This document shows, one piece after another, positions 34,566-44,799 of a stretch of DNA of 64,000 nucleotides. The stretch's first letter is position 1; each line of letters begins with the position of its first letter. The position numbers were made by a program, and so were the translations under genes. The stretch spans positions 1 to 64,000 of the forward strand of contig JAUXFT010000004.1 of NCBI GenBank assembly GCA_030622755.1, given 5' to 3'. The notes under the pieces were generated by a model. The model did no database searches. It was given only the letters and a program-made list of their open reading frames with translations, and had not been told where the DNA came from. Source of the stretch: Aestuariirhabdus sp. (GTDB lineage Bacteria; Pseudomonadota; Gammaproteobacteria; Pseudomonadales; Aestuariirhabdaceae).

Positions 34566-35972
34566 CTATCTGACACCCTTTCCTAACAAGATCACCTCTA
34601 TACTCTGCACCACAATTAGCACATCGAGCATAAAACTATAATTTTTTACATAATAAAGGTCGTATTTTAGTTTATTCGCTGCATCTTCAACAGATGCGCC
34701 ATAGGAATAATTTAATTGTGCCCAGCCCATTAAGCCAGGTTTAACCCTATGGCGCTCATGATAAAAATTAATCTGCTCATTCAACTCGCCTACAAATTCA
34801 GGCCTCTCCGGTCTGGGACCAACAAAGCTCATATCCCCTTTGAGCACATTATAAATTTGTGGCAACTCATCAAGCCGGGTATTGCGAATAATCCCCCCGA
34901 CCCTGGTGATTCGAACGTCATTTTCACTGGCCCAGACCGCTTTGCCGGCCTTCTCGGCATCATGGCTCATACTTCTGAATTTATATATCCAGAATAACCC
35001 CCCATTCAAACCAACCCTTTGCTGCTTATAAATGACCGGAAATCCACTTTCCATAGCGATCGCCACCACAGTCAGGATCATAAAAGGCCACATCAATAAC
35101 AACAGAACTACGCTGACGGAAATATCAAAAATTCTTTTTGCGACGTCTCTTGCCTGACTATATTTAAAGCCGTTACCAAAAACCATCCAACCCTGGTAGA
35201 TTTCTGCCAGTTCAATACAGCCAAACTCTCTTTCATAAAAGGTTACCGCCTCGGTAACCTTTATTCCTTTCATCTTACACTCAAGCAATTCATCCAGGGG
35301 GAAATAATTACCCTTGCCCTTTCTTCTTTCATCAACAGCAACAACCACCTCATCGATTTTTCTGTCGCGCGCCAATTCATAAATACCAACAACCGGATTA
35401 ATAAGTAATTCACTGGAAAGACGGGTATTTTCATATTCTGTTGGAATATAACCAACCACATCAAAGCCAAGATGGTAATTGTTTTGTATTGCCTTATGAA
35501 TAAGCTGGGCTTTATCCCCCGCACCCAGCACAAATAATCGTCTCTTTAGTTTTGAATTATCCACCACAGAGTAAAATACCCGGCGAATAACTAATACCGC
35601 CAGCAGAGAAGCCATAACCACCTCAAATAACATGGCCGTTTGAAACCCTAACTCAGTGATTAAATTAAACAGCATTAAACATAACAGCCCTCCCAGCAAG
35701 CAGTAACTCACCACCGTTCTTACCGCCATACTAATAAAGCTTTCAACCAGACCGGATTCATACACTCCCATCGCCAATGTAGAGATCATCATAATAGACG
35801 CATAGCTCAGCGCCCCCCAGACCATGACCGACTCAGGCACCGCGGGATTGCCGAAAAAGAAATACCACGCAAGGAGATAGCTACAGGCATATAAGGTAAT
35901 GAACTCTACCAATGCCAGAACAATATAGGGGGAGCGTATGTAATGATTAAAAATTCTGATATGTGCCAACAT
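34566..35972 (-). CDS. Priming sugar-phosphate transferase, XrtA-associated (TIGR03013 type)
   Basis: A 468-residue protein with four to five N-terminal helices, a central Rossmann-like CoA-binding-type region (LFVLGAGDKAQLIHKAI, about 145-165), a further helix (about 275-300) and the catalytic bacterial sugar-transferase domain with KQQRVGLNGGLFWIYKFRSM, DELPQIYNVLKGDMSFVGPRPERP and the C-terminal W-A-Q-L-N-Y. It would transfer a hexose-1-phosphate to undecaprenyl phosphate to start the repeat unit. It is first in the minus-strand export block; the 236 bp upstream is shared with divergent pgi. Confidence 0.92.
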   Translation of the reverse strand: MLAHIRIFNHYIRSPYIVLALVEFITLYACSYLLAWYFFFGNPAVPESVMVWGALSYASIMMISTLAMGVYESGLVESFISMAVRTVVSYCLLGGLLCLMLFNLITELGFQTAMLFEVVMASLLAVLVIRRVFYSVVDNSKLKRRLFVLGAGDKAQLIHKAIQNNYHLGFDVVGYIPTEYENTRLSSELLINPVVGIYELARDRKIDEVVVAVDERRKGKGNYFPLDELLECKMKGIKVTEAVTFYEREFGCIELAEIYQGWMVFGNGFKYSQARDVAKRIFDISVSVVLLLLMWPFMILTVVAIAMESGFPVIYKQQRVGLNGGLFWIYKFRSMSHDAEKAGKAVWASENDVRITRVGGIIRNTRLDELPQIYNVLKGDMSFVGPRPERPEFVGELNEQINFYHERHRVKPGLMGWAQLNYSYGASVEDAANKLKYDLYYVKNYSFMLDVLIVVQSIEVILLGKGVR

Positions 35973-36208
35973 CCAGTCCTTATGCAGTTCTTCCTGATCC
36001 AGCTCGGTCTTCTATTATTCTACCCATCAAAGAAGGGCACAAACTTTAAACGCCAAATCAGCGTAAATATTGAAAATTGACATCACTGGCTATTTACTTC
36101 AAAGCCTTAACCCTTTAATTTTAGTACATATATTATTATTTTCAGAGCGATGATGGCGTGAATTATGCCACTTCATCCATGCACATGCTTTAAGCCTAGG
36201 CCATATTT

Positions 36209-37858
36209 ATGTCTTTTTCACAAAATCCGCTAAAATGCGCTTATCCACCCTCTCTCCCCGCATGGAAAGCACTGCAAACCGAGGCTCAGCAAGCCAGGAC
36301 AAAAACGCTGAAAGAGTATTTTTCAAACTCCCCCTCTCGGACTCATGAGCTGAGTTATCAGCTATCTTCACTGTCCATAGACCTTTCCAGACACCATATT
36401 GACCAGCGCATCATTGGCAAATTATTCGACCTTGCCGATGAAAGCTACCTTACTGATGCCATCCGTGTTTTATTTTCTGAACAAGCCAGCAACCACACCG
36501 AGGGCCGCGCCGCATTGCATATGGCGCTCAGGGGGCACGTTGGCCCACCAGACTTTATTGATGCCGTGCAAAGCTGCCATGAAAAAATGGCTGCAATCGT
36601 TGATGCCTTACACCAACAACACTGGCTCGGCTACAGCGGCAAAGCCATCAACACGGTCATCAACATTGGCATCGGCGGTTCGGATCTCGGCCCGCGGTGC
36701 GTTTATGAAGCGCTTCACCCCTATCATAACCCGATATTAAGCCTCAAATTTGTTGCCAATATTGACCCCGCAGACCTTGCCGATACGCTTAGCAATAGCG
36801 ACCCTGAAACCACCCTGTTCATTATCGCGTCGAAATCCTTTACCACCCCGGAAACCCTAAGCAATGCACTGGCTGCCCGGCAGTGGCTACAAGAGAGCGC
36901 AGGAACGGATACGGATATTTCAAATCATTTTATTGCTATCACCGCTCGCACGGATCGGGCACAGAAATTCGGCATTAACGAAGACAATATTCTCCCTCTC
37001 TGGGACTGGGTCGGCGGGCGCTTTTCACTCTGGTCAGCGATTGGCTTACCCATTGCGCTGGCTACCAGCTTTGATATTTTCAAGCAACTGCTAGCCGGCG
37101 CCGCTGAAGTAGACAAACACTTTTCAGAAGCACCTTTACGAGAGAATATTCCAGCGCTACTGGCTTTACTTGAAATATGGTATGTCAATTTTTGGGGCTG
37201 CCAAAGTATCGCCGTACTCCCCTACGACCATCATTTGCGCCTACTGCCCGATCATTTGCAACAATTAACCATGGAAAGCAATGGCAAATGTGTTCGCCGG
37301 GACGGTACACCTATTGACTATAACACCGCCCCGGTGCTGTGGGGCTCCGCGGGCACCATCGGCCAGCACTCCTTTCATCAAATGCTGCACCAGGGCACTC
37401 AAATGATTCCCGTAGATTTTATTCTGCCCCTGAGCAGTCATCAGCCCAACCAGGCACAACATGCTCAAATGGTCGCCAACTGCCTCGCCCAGGCCCAGAC
37501 CTTAATGGAAGGCCTGACCAGCACTGAAGTCGCCAACAATCTCGCCGCTGAAGGTGTGGACGCCAGCACCATCGAGGCACTGACTCCGCACAAGGTTATG
37601 CCAGGCAACAGACCATCCACCATCATCACCACCGCCAAGCTCACCCCACAATCGCTGGGCTCACTGATCGCCCTCTACGAACACAAAACATTTACCGCCA
37701 GTGTAATTCTGGGTATTAATGCCTTTGACCAGTGGGGCGTCGAACTCGGTAAGAAAGCAGCCGCCTCTATTTATGATGCGCTGGTGAACCCTGGCACTCC
37801 CCCTGCTAATCCGGCCACCGCCACCGCTATTGATCAATATTACCAACAGCATCAATAA
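36209..37858 (+). CDS. pgi: Glucose-6-phosphate isomerase
   Basis: A 549-residue full-length Pgi interconverting glucose-6-phosphate and fructose-6-phosphate. Diagnostic motifs are NIGIGGSDLGP, the signature WVGGRFSLWSAIGLP, MESNGK (catalytic Glu region), GQHSFHQMLHQGT (His) and a C-terminal FDQWGVELGK with the conserved Lys. It stands at the head of a sugar-nucleotide set and links central metabolism to GDP-mannose and UDP-glucose supply. The frame starts at the ATG at 36209; no strong ribosome-binding site is seen. Confidence 0.97.
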   Translation: MSFSQNPLKCAYPPSLPAWKALQTEAQQARTKTLKEYFSNSPSRTHELSYQLSSLSIDLSRHHIDQRIIGKLFDLADESYLTDAIRVLFSEQASNHTEGRAALHMALRGHVGPPDFIDAVQSCHEKMAAIVDALHQQHWLGYSGKAINTVINIGIGGSDLGPRCVYEALHPYHNPILSLKFVANIDPADLADTLSNSDPETTLFIIASKSFTTPETLSNALAARQWLQESAGTDTDISNHFIAITARTDRAQKFGINEDNILPLWDWVGGRFSLWSAIGLPIALATSFDIFKQLLAGAAEVDKHFSEAPLRENIPALLALLEIWYVNFWGCQSIAVLPYDHHLRLLPDHLQQLTMESNGKCVRRDGTPIDYNTAPVLWGSAGTIGQHSFHQMLHQGTQMIPVDFILPLSSHQPNQAQHAQMVANCLAQAQTLMEGLTSTEVANNLAAEGVDASTIEALTPHKVMPGNRPSTIITTAKLTPQSLGSLIALYEHKTFTASVILGINAFDQWGVELGKKAAASIYDALVNPGTPPANPATATAIDQYYQQHQ

Positions 37859-37914
37859 CCCTGACTTTACTGCTATTATTGACAGCTAAAGTTAACCATA
37901 ATCTGGAAAATAAT

Positions 37915-39192
37915 ATGAACCCTCAGGAAAATCCAAATGTAGCAATCATTGGATTGGGCTATGTCGGCCTGCCCCTTGCCGTTGCATTTGGAAAAGTCCT
38001 TAACTGCACCGGGTTTGATATTAACCAACAGCGTATCAATGAGCTCATGGACGGCCAGGACAGTACCCTGGAAATCACCCCCGAAGAGCTATCAAGCGTC
38101 CAACAATTGACCTTCACCTCAGATACGCAGCAACTTAAACACTGCAATATTTATATCATTACCGTCCCCACCCCTATCGATCAAAGCAAACGCCCGGATC
38201 TAACCCCGCTGATTAAGGCATCCGAACTGGTCGGCTCCGTCATTAACCGGGGCGATATTGTTATCTATGAATCCACCGTTTACCCCGGCTGCACAGAAGA
38301 AGTCTGCCTGCCTGTTGTCGAACAACAATCAGGGCTGGTATTCAATCAGGACTTTTTTGCCGGTTACAGCCCCGAGCGTATCAATCCCGGCGACAAGGAA
38401 CACCGGGTCACCAATATCGTCAAGGTCACTTCAGGCTCCACCGAAGAAATATCTCTGGCCGTCGATGCGCTGTATAAAAAAATCGTCACAGTCGGCACTC
38501 ACCGGGCCAGCAGTATTAAAGTAGCCGAGGCATCCAAGGTCATTGAGAACACCCAGCGAGATGTTAATATCGCCTTGATTAATGAGTTGGCGACAATCTT
38601 TGATCGACTGGACATCAGTACCGAAGATGTTCTTGCCGCCGCCGGCACTAAATGGAATTTCCTGCCATTCAAACCCGGCCTTGTGGGCGGGCACTGCATT
38701 GGTGTCGACCCCTATTATCTTGTCCATAAAGCCGAACTGGCCGGCTATCACCCCGAAATTATTTCTGCCAGCCGCCGAATTAATGACAACATGGGCACCA
38801 ATGTTGCCGCACGCGTTATGCACTTAATGACCCAGAGTCGTCTGCATATCGTTGACTCACGGATTCTGGTGCTAGGCCTGGCTTTCAAGGAGGATTGCCC
38901 GGATTTACGCAATACCCGGGTACTCGACATCATTGATGAACTGGTAAGCTCGAACGCCATTGTCGATGTCTACGACCCCTGGGTTTCCCGAGATGAGGCA
39001 AAGAAGCTATGCGGCATCGACTTGATCGACCAGCTAACACCCGCCTCCTATGACGCCATTATTGTCGCCGTTGCACACAGTGAATTTAAGGCTATGTCGG
39101 CAAGCTATATTCGCAGCTTAACTCGAGATGGCGGTATTATCTTTGACATTAAATACATACTGCCCCAGCAAGACGTGGATGGCAGGCTTTAA
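37915..39192 (+). CDS. Nucleotide-sugar dehydrogenase (TviB/WbpO-like)
   Basis: A 425-residue UDP-sugar 6-dehydrogenase. It has the NAD motif VAIIGLGYVGLPLAVAFGK at the N-terminus, YSPERINPGD, the catalytic region in GLVGGHCIGVDPYYL with Cys, and a C-terminal UDP-binding domain (VLGLAFKEDCPDLRNTR). The sequence is closer to TviB/WbpO (UDP-HexNAc dehydrogenase) than to Ugd, but the exact sugar cannot be fixed. The frame is open from 37879, but the ATG at 37915 has GGAAAA just upstream and leads straight into the NAD motif. An epimerase gene follows after 46 bp. Confidence 0.9.
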   Translation: MNPQENPNVAIIGLGYVGLPLAVAFGKVLNCTGFDINQQRINELMDGQDSTLEITPEELSSVQQLTFTSDTQQLKHCNIYIITVPTPIDQSKRPDLTPLIKASELVGSVINRGDIVIYESTVYPGCTEEVCLPVVEQQSGLVFNQDFFAGYSPERINPGDKEHRVTNIVKVTSGSTEEISLAVDALYKKIVTVGTHRASSIKVAEASKVIENTQRDVNIALINELATIFDRLDISTEDVLAAAGTKWNFLPFKPGLVGGHCIGVDPYYLVHKAELAGYHPEIISASRRINDNMGTNVAARVMHLMTQSRLHIVDSRILVLGLAFKEDCPDLRNTRVLDIIDELVSSNAIVDVYDPWVSRDEAKKLCGIDLIDQLTPASYDAIIVAVAHSEFKAMSASYIRSLTRDGGIIFDIKYILPQQDVDGRL

Positions 39193-39238
39193 TTTAACCC
39201 TGGGCCATAACAATTAAATTTTTTGAAGAGCGCTACTC

Positions 39239-40246
39239 ATGAATATACTGGTTACCGGCACCGCAGGATTTATCGGCGCAGCACTTGCCAGCAAACTCCT
39301 TCAACGGGGCGACACTGTTTTTGGCCTGGATAATTTTAACGACTACTATGATGTTCAACTCAAAAAAGATCGCATCCGCAAGCTGACCCAGCACGACAAT
39401 TTCATTAATTTCAATATGGACCTGCAAGACCGCCAGGGAGTGGAAAAAATATTTTCTGAACACGGACCAAGCCATGTGGTGAATCTCGCCGCCCAGGCAG
39501 GCGTTCGCTACTCGCTGGAAAACCCCCAAGCCTACATCGATTCTAATATCACCGGCTTCATGAACATACTGGAATGCTGCAGGAGCTATCCTGTTGAGCA
39601 TCTGGTTTATGCCTCCAGCAGCTCAGTCTACGGCGCCAACACCAATATGCCATTTTCCGTCCACAACAATGTTGATCACCCCGTTAGCCTCTATGCCACC
39701 AGTAAAAAAACCAATGAGTTAATGGCTCATACTTACAGCCACCTGTTCAACATCCCAACCACCGGACTGCGTTTTTTTACCGTGTACGGCCCTTGGGGGC
39801 GACCCGACATGGCGCCTTTTATCTTCACAAAAAAAATACTCGCCGGTGAGCCCATCGACATTTTTAACTATGGCAACCACCGCAGGGACTTTACCTATAT
39901 TGATGATATTGTTGAGGGCGTGATACGCACCTTAGACCATACCGCACAAGGCAATGCTCACTGGGACGGCATGAACCCGGACCCATCAAGCTCAGCATCA
40001 CCCTATAAATTGTACAATATCGGTAGCAACAACCCGGTTGAGTTATTACACTTTATTGAAACACTGGAGAATTGTCTGGGTAAAAAAGCAGAGAAAAATC
40101 TACTGCCAATACAGCCTGGCGACGTGCCTGACACCTATGCCGATGTCACTTCCCTAATCAAGGATGTCGATTATAAACCTGGCACATCGATTGAAAAGGG
40201 CATTGAAATGTTCGTCAACTGGTATAAAGAATACTATCGAGTATAA
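39239..40246 (+). CDS. NAD-dependent UDP-uronate 4-epimerase-like protein
   Basis: A 335-residue extended SDR epimerase. It has [12 protein letters not shown] at the N-terminus, the [10 protein letters not shown] signature of UDP-glucuronate 4-epimerases, the Ser region in YASSSSVYG, catalytic YATSK (Y-x3-K), and [16 protein letters not shown]. It presumably epimerises the product of the dehydrogenase just upstream, giving a galacturonate-type donor for the exopolysaccharide; the sugar is inferred. It is convergent with the phosphomannomutase gene, only 4 bp apart. Confidence 0.9.
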   Translation: MNILVTGTAGFIGAALASKLLQRGDTVFGLDNFNDYYDVQLKKDRIRKLTQHDNFINFNMDLQDRQGVEKIFSEHGPSHVVNLAAQAGVRYSLENPQAYIDSNITGFMNILECCRSYPVEHLVYASSSSVYGANTNMPFSVHNNVDHPVSLYATSKKTNELMAHTYSHLFNIPTTGLRFFTVYGPWGRPDMAPFIFTKKILAGEPIDIFNYGNHRRDFTYIDDIVEGVIRTLDHTAQGNAHWDGMNPDPSSSASPYKLYNIGSNNPVELLHFIETLENCLGKKAEKNLLPIQPGDVPDTYADVTSLIKDVDYKPGTSIEKGIEMFVNWYKEYYRV

Positions 40247-40250
40247 AAAA

Positions 40251-41603
40251 CTAAGCCTCGACCAGAGCTAATAATTCCTCTGTACGCTGGCGCATCAATG
40301 ATTCATTATTTTTTGTTTCTACATTCAGGCGAATGACCGGCTCGGTATTCGACATCCTCAGGTTAAAACGCCAGTCGTCGAAGTTCATACTTAGACCATC
40401 TGTACGATCCACCTCATTAGCTTCAGCGGTATACGCCGCCTCAACCCGCTCAATAACCGCCTGGGGATCAACAACCTTGCGATTAATCTCACCGCTGCAG
40501 GGAAAAGCGATCATTCTCTCCTTGACCAGAGCCGACAGACTCAAGCCTCTCAAAGAAATTAGCTGAGCCACCAGCAGCCAGGGGATCATGCCACTATCAC
40601 AATAGGCGAAATCCCTGAAATAATGGTGCGCGCTCATTTCACCGCCATAAATAGCATTTTCCAGTCGCATACGCTCCTTGATAAATGCATGCCCGGTCTT
40701 ACTCTGAACAGCCTCGCCGCCATTACTTTCGACAATATCGATAGTGTTCCAGGTCAAGCGCGGATCGTGAACAATTTTCTGCCCAGGGTGGTCACGCAAA
40801 AACGCCTCGGCCAACAGACCAACCACATAATACCCTTCAATAAACTGGCCGCTCTCATCAAAGAAGAAGCAGCGATCAAAATCACCGTCCCAGGCAATAC
40901 CAAGATCAGCACCATGTTCCTGCACCGCATTGATCGTCACTGTTCGATTTTCTGGCAACAAGGGGTTGGGGACACCGTGGGGGAAATTACCGTCAGGGTT
41001 ATGATGTAATTTAATAAATTCAAAGGGCAAACTGGACGCTATACGATCAATCACATCACCCGCACCACCATTACCCGCGTTGACAACAATTTTCAGCGGC
41101 TTGAGCCTGGGTACATCAACATAGGAGAGCAAGTGATCGATGTAGGCCTCGGTAATATCCAGCTGAAAATATTCACCTCGCTTATCCGCATCAGTAAAAT
41201 TATTCTCTTCAGCGAGTCGCTGGATATCAAACAAACCGGTATCACCACTAATCGGCCTGGCACCTTCACGAACAAATTTCATGCCATTATAATCTTTCGG
41301 ATTATGGCTCGCAGTGACCGCGATACCGCCATCGACATCGGCATGAAAGGCCGCAAAGTAAATTTCCTCGGTGCCACATTGACCAATATCGTAAACATCA
41401 ACGCCCGCATCCATCAAACCATTGGTCAGCGCCTGCTTGATCTCTACACTGGTTAAACGAATATCATGACCTACGGCGATTTTTGCCGGCTTTACCACTG
41501 CCGCATAGGCACGACCTATACGGTAAGCAATATCAGCATTGAGCTCATCGGGAACACGACCGCGCACATCGTAAGCTTTAAAACAACTCAGGGTATCTGG
41601 CAT
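40251..41603 (-). CDS. manB: Phosphomannomutase (ManB/CpsG-like)
   Basis: A 450-residue alpha-D-phosphohexomutase. Domain 1 has F-K-A-Y-D-V-R-G-R, the phosphoserine loop is [13 protein letters not shown], the metal loop is [11 protein letters not shown], the sugar-binding loop [10 protein letters not shown], and the phosphate loop [12 protein letters not shown]. It converts mannose-6-phosphate to mannose-1-phosphate (possibly also the glucose pair). It lies 9 bp after galU and forms the end of a manC-galU-manB operon supplying GDP-mannose and UDP-glucose. Confidence 0.94.
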   Translation of the reverse strand: MPDTLSCFKAYDVRGRVPDELNADIAYRIGRAYAAVVKPAKIAVGHDIRLTSVEIKQALTNGLMDAGVDVYDIGQCGTEEIYFAAFHADVDGGIAVTASHNPKDYNGMKFVREGARPISGDTGLFDIQRLAEENNFTDADKRGEYFQLDITEAYIDHLLSYVDVPRLKPLKIVVNAGNGGAGDVIDRIASSLPFEFIKLHHNPDGNFPHGVPNPLLPENRTVTINAVQEHGADLGIAWDGDFDRCFFFDESGQFIEGYYVVGLLAEAFLRDHPGQKIVHDPRLTWNTIDIVESNGGEAVQSKTGHAFIKERMRLENAIYGGEMSAHHYFRDFAYCDSGMIPWLLVAQLISLRGLSLSALVKERMIAFPCSGEINRKVVDPQAVIERVEAAYTAEANEVDRTDGLSMNFDDWRFNLRMSNTEPVIRLNVETKNNESLMRQRTEELLALVEA

Positions 41604-41612
41604 AAATCTCTA

Positions 41613-42443
41613 CTAATTAATATGTTGATAAACATTTTCGTAAACGTAATTGGTCGCTTCAACAAAACCATCGACACTACCGCAGTCAAAACGCTTGCCT
41701 TTAAATTTATACGCCATAACACAGCCATTTTTAGCCTGGGTTAACAAGGCATCTGTTAACTGAATCTCACCGCCTTTACCGGCTGGAGTATCACGCAGGA
41801 TATCGAAGATATCCGGGGTTAAAATATAGCGGCCAATAATAGCGAGATTAGATGGCGCGTCTTCAGGAGAAGGTTTTTCCACCATGTCATCAACGCGGTA
41901 CAAATCTTCTTTCAAGGCTTCGCCGGCAATAACACCATATTTATGTGTTTGATCGGCAGGCACTTCCTGAATGGCGACAATGCTACAGCGAAACTGTTTA
42001 TACAGCTTAACCATTTGCTCCATCACACCCTCTGTATCATTGATACACAAGTCATCGGAAAGCACTACACCAAAGGGCTCGTTACCGATCAGGGTTTCAC
42101 CGGTCAGGATGGCATGCCCAAGGCCCTTCATTTCACGCTGGCGAGTCATGGTAAATCTCGCCTTGTCCAACACCTCACGAATGCTGGTCAAATATTCTTC
42201 CTTCGCTGTACCGGCAATCTGGTTTTCAAGCTCGTAGCTAATATCAAAATGATCCGTTATCGCACGCTTGCCGCGTCCGGTCACAAAAGCCATTTGGTTC
42301 ATGCCGGCTTGAATAGCTTCCTCTACCCCGTATTGCACCAATGGCTTGTTCACCACCGGCAACATTTCCTTGGGCATGGATTTGGTCGCTGGAAGAAATC
42401 GGGTGCCGTAACCGGCCACGGGGAATAAACATTTCTCAATCAT
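41613..42443 (-). CDS. galU: UTP-glucose-1-phosphate uridylyltransferase
   Basis: A 276-residue GalU. It has the nucleotidyltransferase motif FPVAGYGTRFLPATKSMPKE near the N-terminus, VTGRGKRAITDHFD, VVLSDDLC in the middle and MVEKPSPEDAPSNLAI. Length and motifs are standard. It makes UDP-glucose for the priming step and further UDP-sugars. It sits between manC (30 bp upstream) and manB (9 bp downstream) on the same strand. Confidence 0.96.
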   Translation of the reverse strand: MIEKCLFPVAGYGTRFLPATKSMPKEMLPVVNKPLVQYGVEEAIQAGMNQMAFVTGRGKRAITDHFDISYELENQIAGTAKEEYLTSIREVLDKARFTMTRQREMKGLGHAILTGETLIGNEPFGVVLSDDLCINDTEGVMEQMVKLYKQFRCSIVAIQEVPADQTHKYGVIAGEALKEDLYRVDDMVEKPSPEDAPSNLAIIGRYILTPDIFDILRDTPAGKGGEIQLTDALLTQAKNGCVMAYKFKGKRFDCGSVDGFVEATNYVYENVYQHIN

Positions 42444-42473
42444 TTTCTTTCCACTTTTAGTTATAGTTAATGC

Positions 42474-43889
42474 TCAACTGCTACGACCGTAGACATCCTC
42501 AAAACGAACAATATCGTCCTCGCCAAGGTAGCTTCCACTTTGCACTTCGATCAACACCAGCGGTATAGCGCCAGGATTAGCCAGGCGGTGCTTGGTCCCC
42601 AGGGAAATATAGGTCGACTGGTCTTCCGTCAGAATAAACACCTCTTCCCCACGAGTTACTTCGGCGGTACCACTCACTACAATCCAATGCTCGGCACGAT
42701 GATGATGCATTTGCAGGGACAAACGCTGACCCGGATTAACGATAATTCTTTTCACCTGAAAACGATCGGCAGTCACCAGTGACTCATAAGAACCCCAGGG
42801 GCGATACACCTGGGTGTGGGCACTGATTTCATCGCGCTGCGTTGCTTTCAAGTGAGAAACAATGGCTTTGATATCCTGCACCCGATCCTTCTCAGCCACC
42901 AACACCGCATCTGCTGTTTCTACCACCACTAAATTGTTAACGCCTAATGCGGCCACCAGACGAGAACTACTGTGAATATAACTGTCACCTGAATCGTGCA
43001 ATATGACGTCGCCGGCCACCACATTACCACCCTCGTCTTTTTCACCAATTTCCCACAGAGTGGACCAGGCACCGATATCACTCCAACCGCAGGACAGCGG
43101 CACGACCACACCTTTATCGGTCTTTTCCATCACCGCATAATCGATAGAATCACTGGGGCAGGCTGTAAATGCTTGTTTATCGAGACGGATAAAATCCAGA
43201 TCTTTTTCCGCTGCTTTATAGGCCTCGCTTACCGCCGCCAGTATCTCCGGGGCAAACGCTTGCAGCTCATCGAGAAAGGCCTGCCCCGACATCAAAAACA
43301 TGCCGCTATTCCACAGGTAATTCCCGTCCTGGATATAGCCCTCAGCCACAGCCTGTACCGGCTTCTCCACAAATTCGGCGATAGTGTAGCTGCCGCCACC
43401 GATATCTTGCTGATCTCTGCGTATATAACCGTAACCGGTTTCAGGCGCCGTGGGCACAATACCAAAAGTCACCAGCTTGCCGGCCTTAGCCTGGGCAAGC
43501 CCCACCGTCACCGCGCGGGCAAAAGCATCAGCATCCTGAATGATATGATCGGCCGGCATCACCAGCATTGATGCATCGCTCTCCACCCCCACCACACGCA
43601 TCGCTGCCACGGCGAGAGCAGGTGCTGTGTTTCTTCCTATCGGCTCAAGAATAATTGCATCGGGGCTAACATCCAGCTTACGCAGCTCTTCCGCCACCAT
43701 AAACCGGTGCTCATCATTACAAACAATAATCGGCCTGGCACAGCCTTCAATGGCCTCAGCCCGCTTTACTGTTTCCGCTAACAGGCTTAAATCGCTGGTC
43801 AGTGGCAGGAATTGTTTGGGGTAGAGCTCTCGAGAAAGCGGCCACAGGCGACTGCCAACGCCACCGCATAAAAGAACCGGGACTAACAT
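42474..43889 (-). CDS. manC: Mannose-1-phosphate guanylyltransferase / mannose-6-phosphate isomerase
   Basis: A 471-residue bifunctional AlgA/CpsB-type enzyme. The N-terminal pyrophosphorylase has LCGGVGSRLWPLSRELYPKQFL, FVEKP and WNSGMFL; the C-terminal cupin isomerase (about 350-470) has RPWGSYESL and QMHHHRAEHWIVVSGTAEV. It makes fructose-6-phosphate into mannose-6-phosphate and, after ManB, GDP-mannose. It is the first gene of the manC-galU-manB run. Confidence 0.95.
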   Translation of the reverse strand: MLVPVLLCGGVGSRLWPLSRELYPKQFLPLTSDLSLLAETVKRAEAIEGCARPIIVCNDEHRFMVAEELRKLDVSPDAIILEPIGRNTAPALAVAAMRVVGVESDASMLVMPADHIIQDADAFARAVTVGLAQAKAGKLVTFGIVPTAPETGYGYIRRDQQDIGGGSYTIAEFVEKPVQAVAEGYIQDGNYLWNSGMFLMSGQAFLDELQAFAPEILAAVSEAYKAAEKDLDFIRLDKQAFTACPSDSIDYAVMEKTDKGVVVPLSCGWSDIGAWSTLWEIGEKDEGGNVVAGDVILHDSGDSYIHSSSRLVAALGVNNLVVVETADAVLVAEKDRVQDIKAIVSHLKATQRDEISAHTQVYRPWGSYESLVTADRFQVKRIIVNPGQRLSLQMHHHRAEHWIVVSGTAEVTRGEEVFILTEDQSTYISLGTKHRLANPGAIPLVLIEVQSGSYLGEDDIVRFEDVYGRSS

Positions 43890-44246
43890 ACTGTAATTCC
43901 TAAATAGTTAATGCTCAATAACACCCCCGCTAAACCATTGCCGTCATATTTGGGGGACAACAGATCCACTGATCGGGCTGCAAACAGCAATGCGGTCAAA
44001 AAATGCACAAATATTACCGACCAACTATTGCTTATTATTATTTATTACAAGTGTTCAATCCTATCGCAAGCACAGAAATATTCCCAGTGCTATCAACACC
44101 TTAAAATAGGCAATTATTCACTTATTAATCAACATCCTCTCCACATGGCTATAGACATGCTGCCACGATGAATTACAATTGCAGCTTGTTTATTACTGTC
44201 CCCAAGCTGGCGCACCTAAATACCCACTAACCGGAAGCCTCGTCTT
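43890..44246. other. Intergenic region between divergent manC and fabA
   Basis: 357 bp, AT-rich in its middle. It should contain the promoters of the manC operon and of fabA, but I see no consensus pair I would defend. GGAAG lies about 9 nt before the fabA ATG. Short frames here show no family features. Confidence 0.5.
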
Positions 44247-44771
44247 ATGCCGTTCAAAAACCAGAGCTCTTTCAGTAAAGAAGAATTAATTGCCTGTGGT
44301 CGTGGTGACCTGTTTGGCCCGGGTAACGCCCAGCTACCCTCCGACAAAATGTTAATGATCGACCGTATTACCACCATTAACTCCGACGGTGGCAGCAACG
44401 GTAAGGGACAGGTGATTGCCGAGCTGGATATTAACCCGGATTTATGGTTTTTTGACTGCCATTTCAAGGGTGATCCGGTAATGCCTGGCTGTCTCGGCCT
44501 CGATGCAATGTGGCAACTGGTGGGATTTTACCTGGGCTGGCGCGGTAATCCGGGGCGCGGACGCGCGCTGGGTGCCGGCGAAATTAAATTCACCGGCCAG
44601 GTTTTACCCGGGGCCAGCAAAGTCGTCTACCAGCTGGATTTTAAGCGGGTGATTGAACGCAAGTTGGTCATGGGCATCGCCAACGGCACCCTCGCCGTTG
44701 ACGGCAAGGTCATCTATACCGCTGCCGACCTGAGGGTCGGTCTGTTTAAACCAGAAAATATGGATTTTTAG
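44247..44771 (+). CDS. fabA: 3-hydroxydecanoyl-ACP dehydratase/isomerase
   Basis: A 174-residue FabA. The active-site segment [20 protein letters not shown] holds the catalytic His (about 73) and the second-subunit Asp (about 87), and [14 protein letters not shown]-like sequence follows. It dehydrates 3-hydroxydecanoyl-ACP and isomerises the double bond, starting unsaturated fatty acid synthesis. It is paired with fabB 28 bp downstream, the classic gammaproteobacterial arrangement. Confidence 0.97.
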   Translation: MPFKNQSSFSKEELIACGRGDLFGPGNAQLPSDKMLMIDRITTINSDGGSNGKGQVIAELDINPDLWFFDCHFKGDPVMPGCLGLDAMWQLVGFYLGWRGNPGRGRALGAGEIKFTGQVLPGASKVVYQLDFKRVIERKLVMGIANGTLAVDGKVIYTAADLRVGLFKPENMDF

Positions 44772-44799
44772 GCGCAAGCCCTGAATTACGAGGAATACC

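Noticed and set aside
36120-36190. Possible sigma54 site (GG-N10-GC, TGGCATAATTCACGC on the minus strand) upstream of the XrtA export block
   Set aside because: Only the GG/GC dinucleotides and the TGGCA half fit. The TTGC half is ACGC, and no sigma54 regulator is nearby.
35973-36208. TTGACA near 36078 as a pgi promoter
   Set aside because: No acceptable -10 element lies 16-18 bp downstream.
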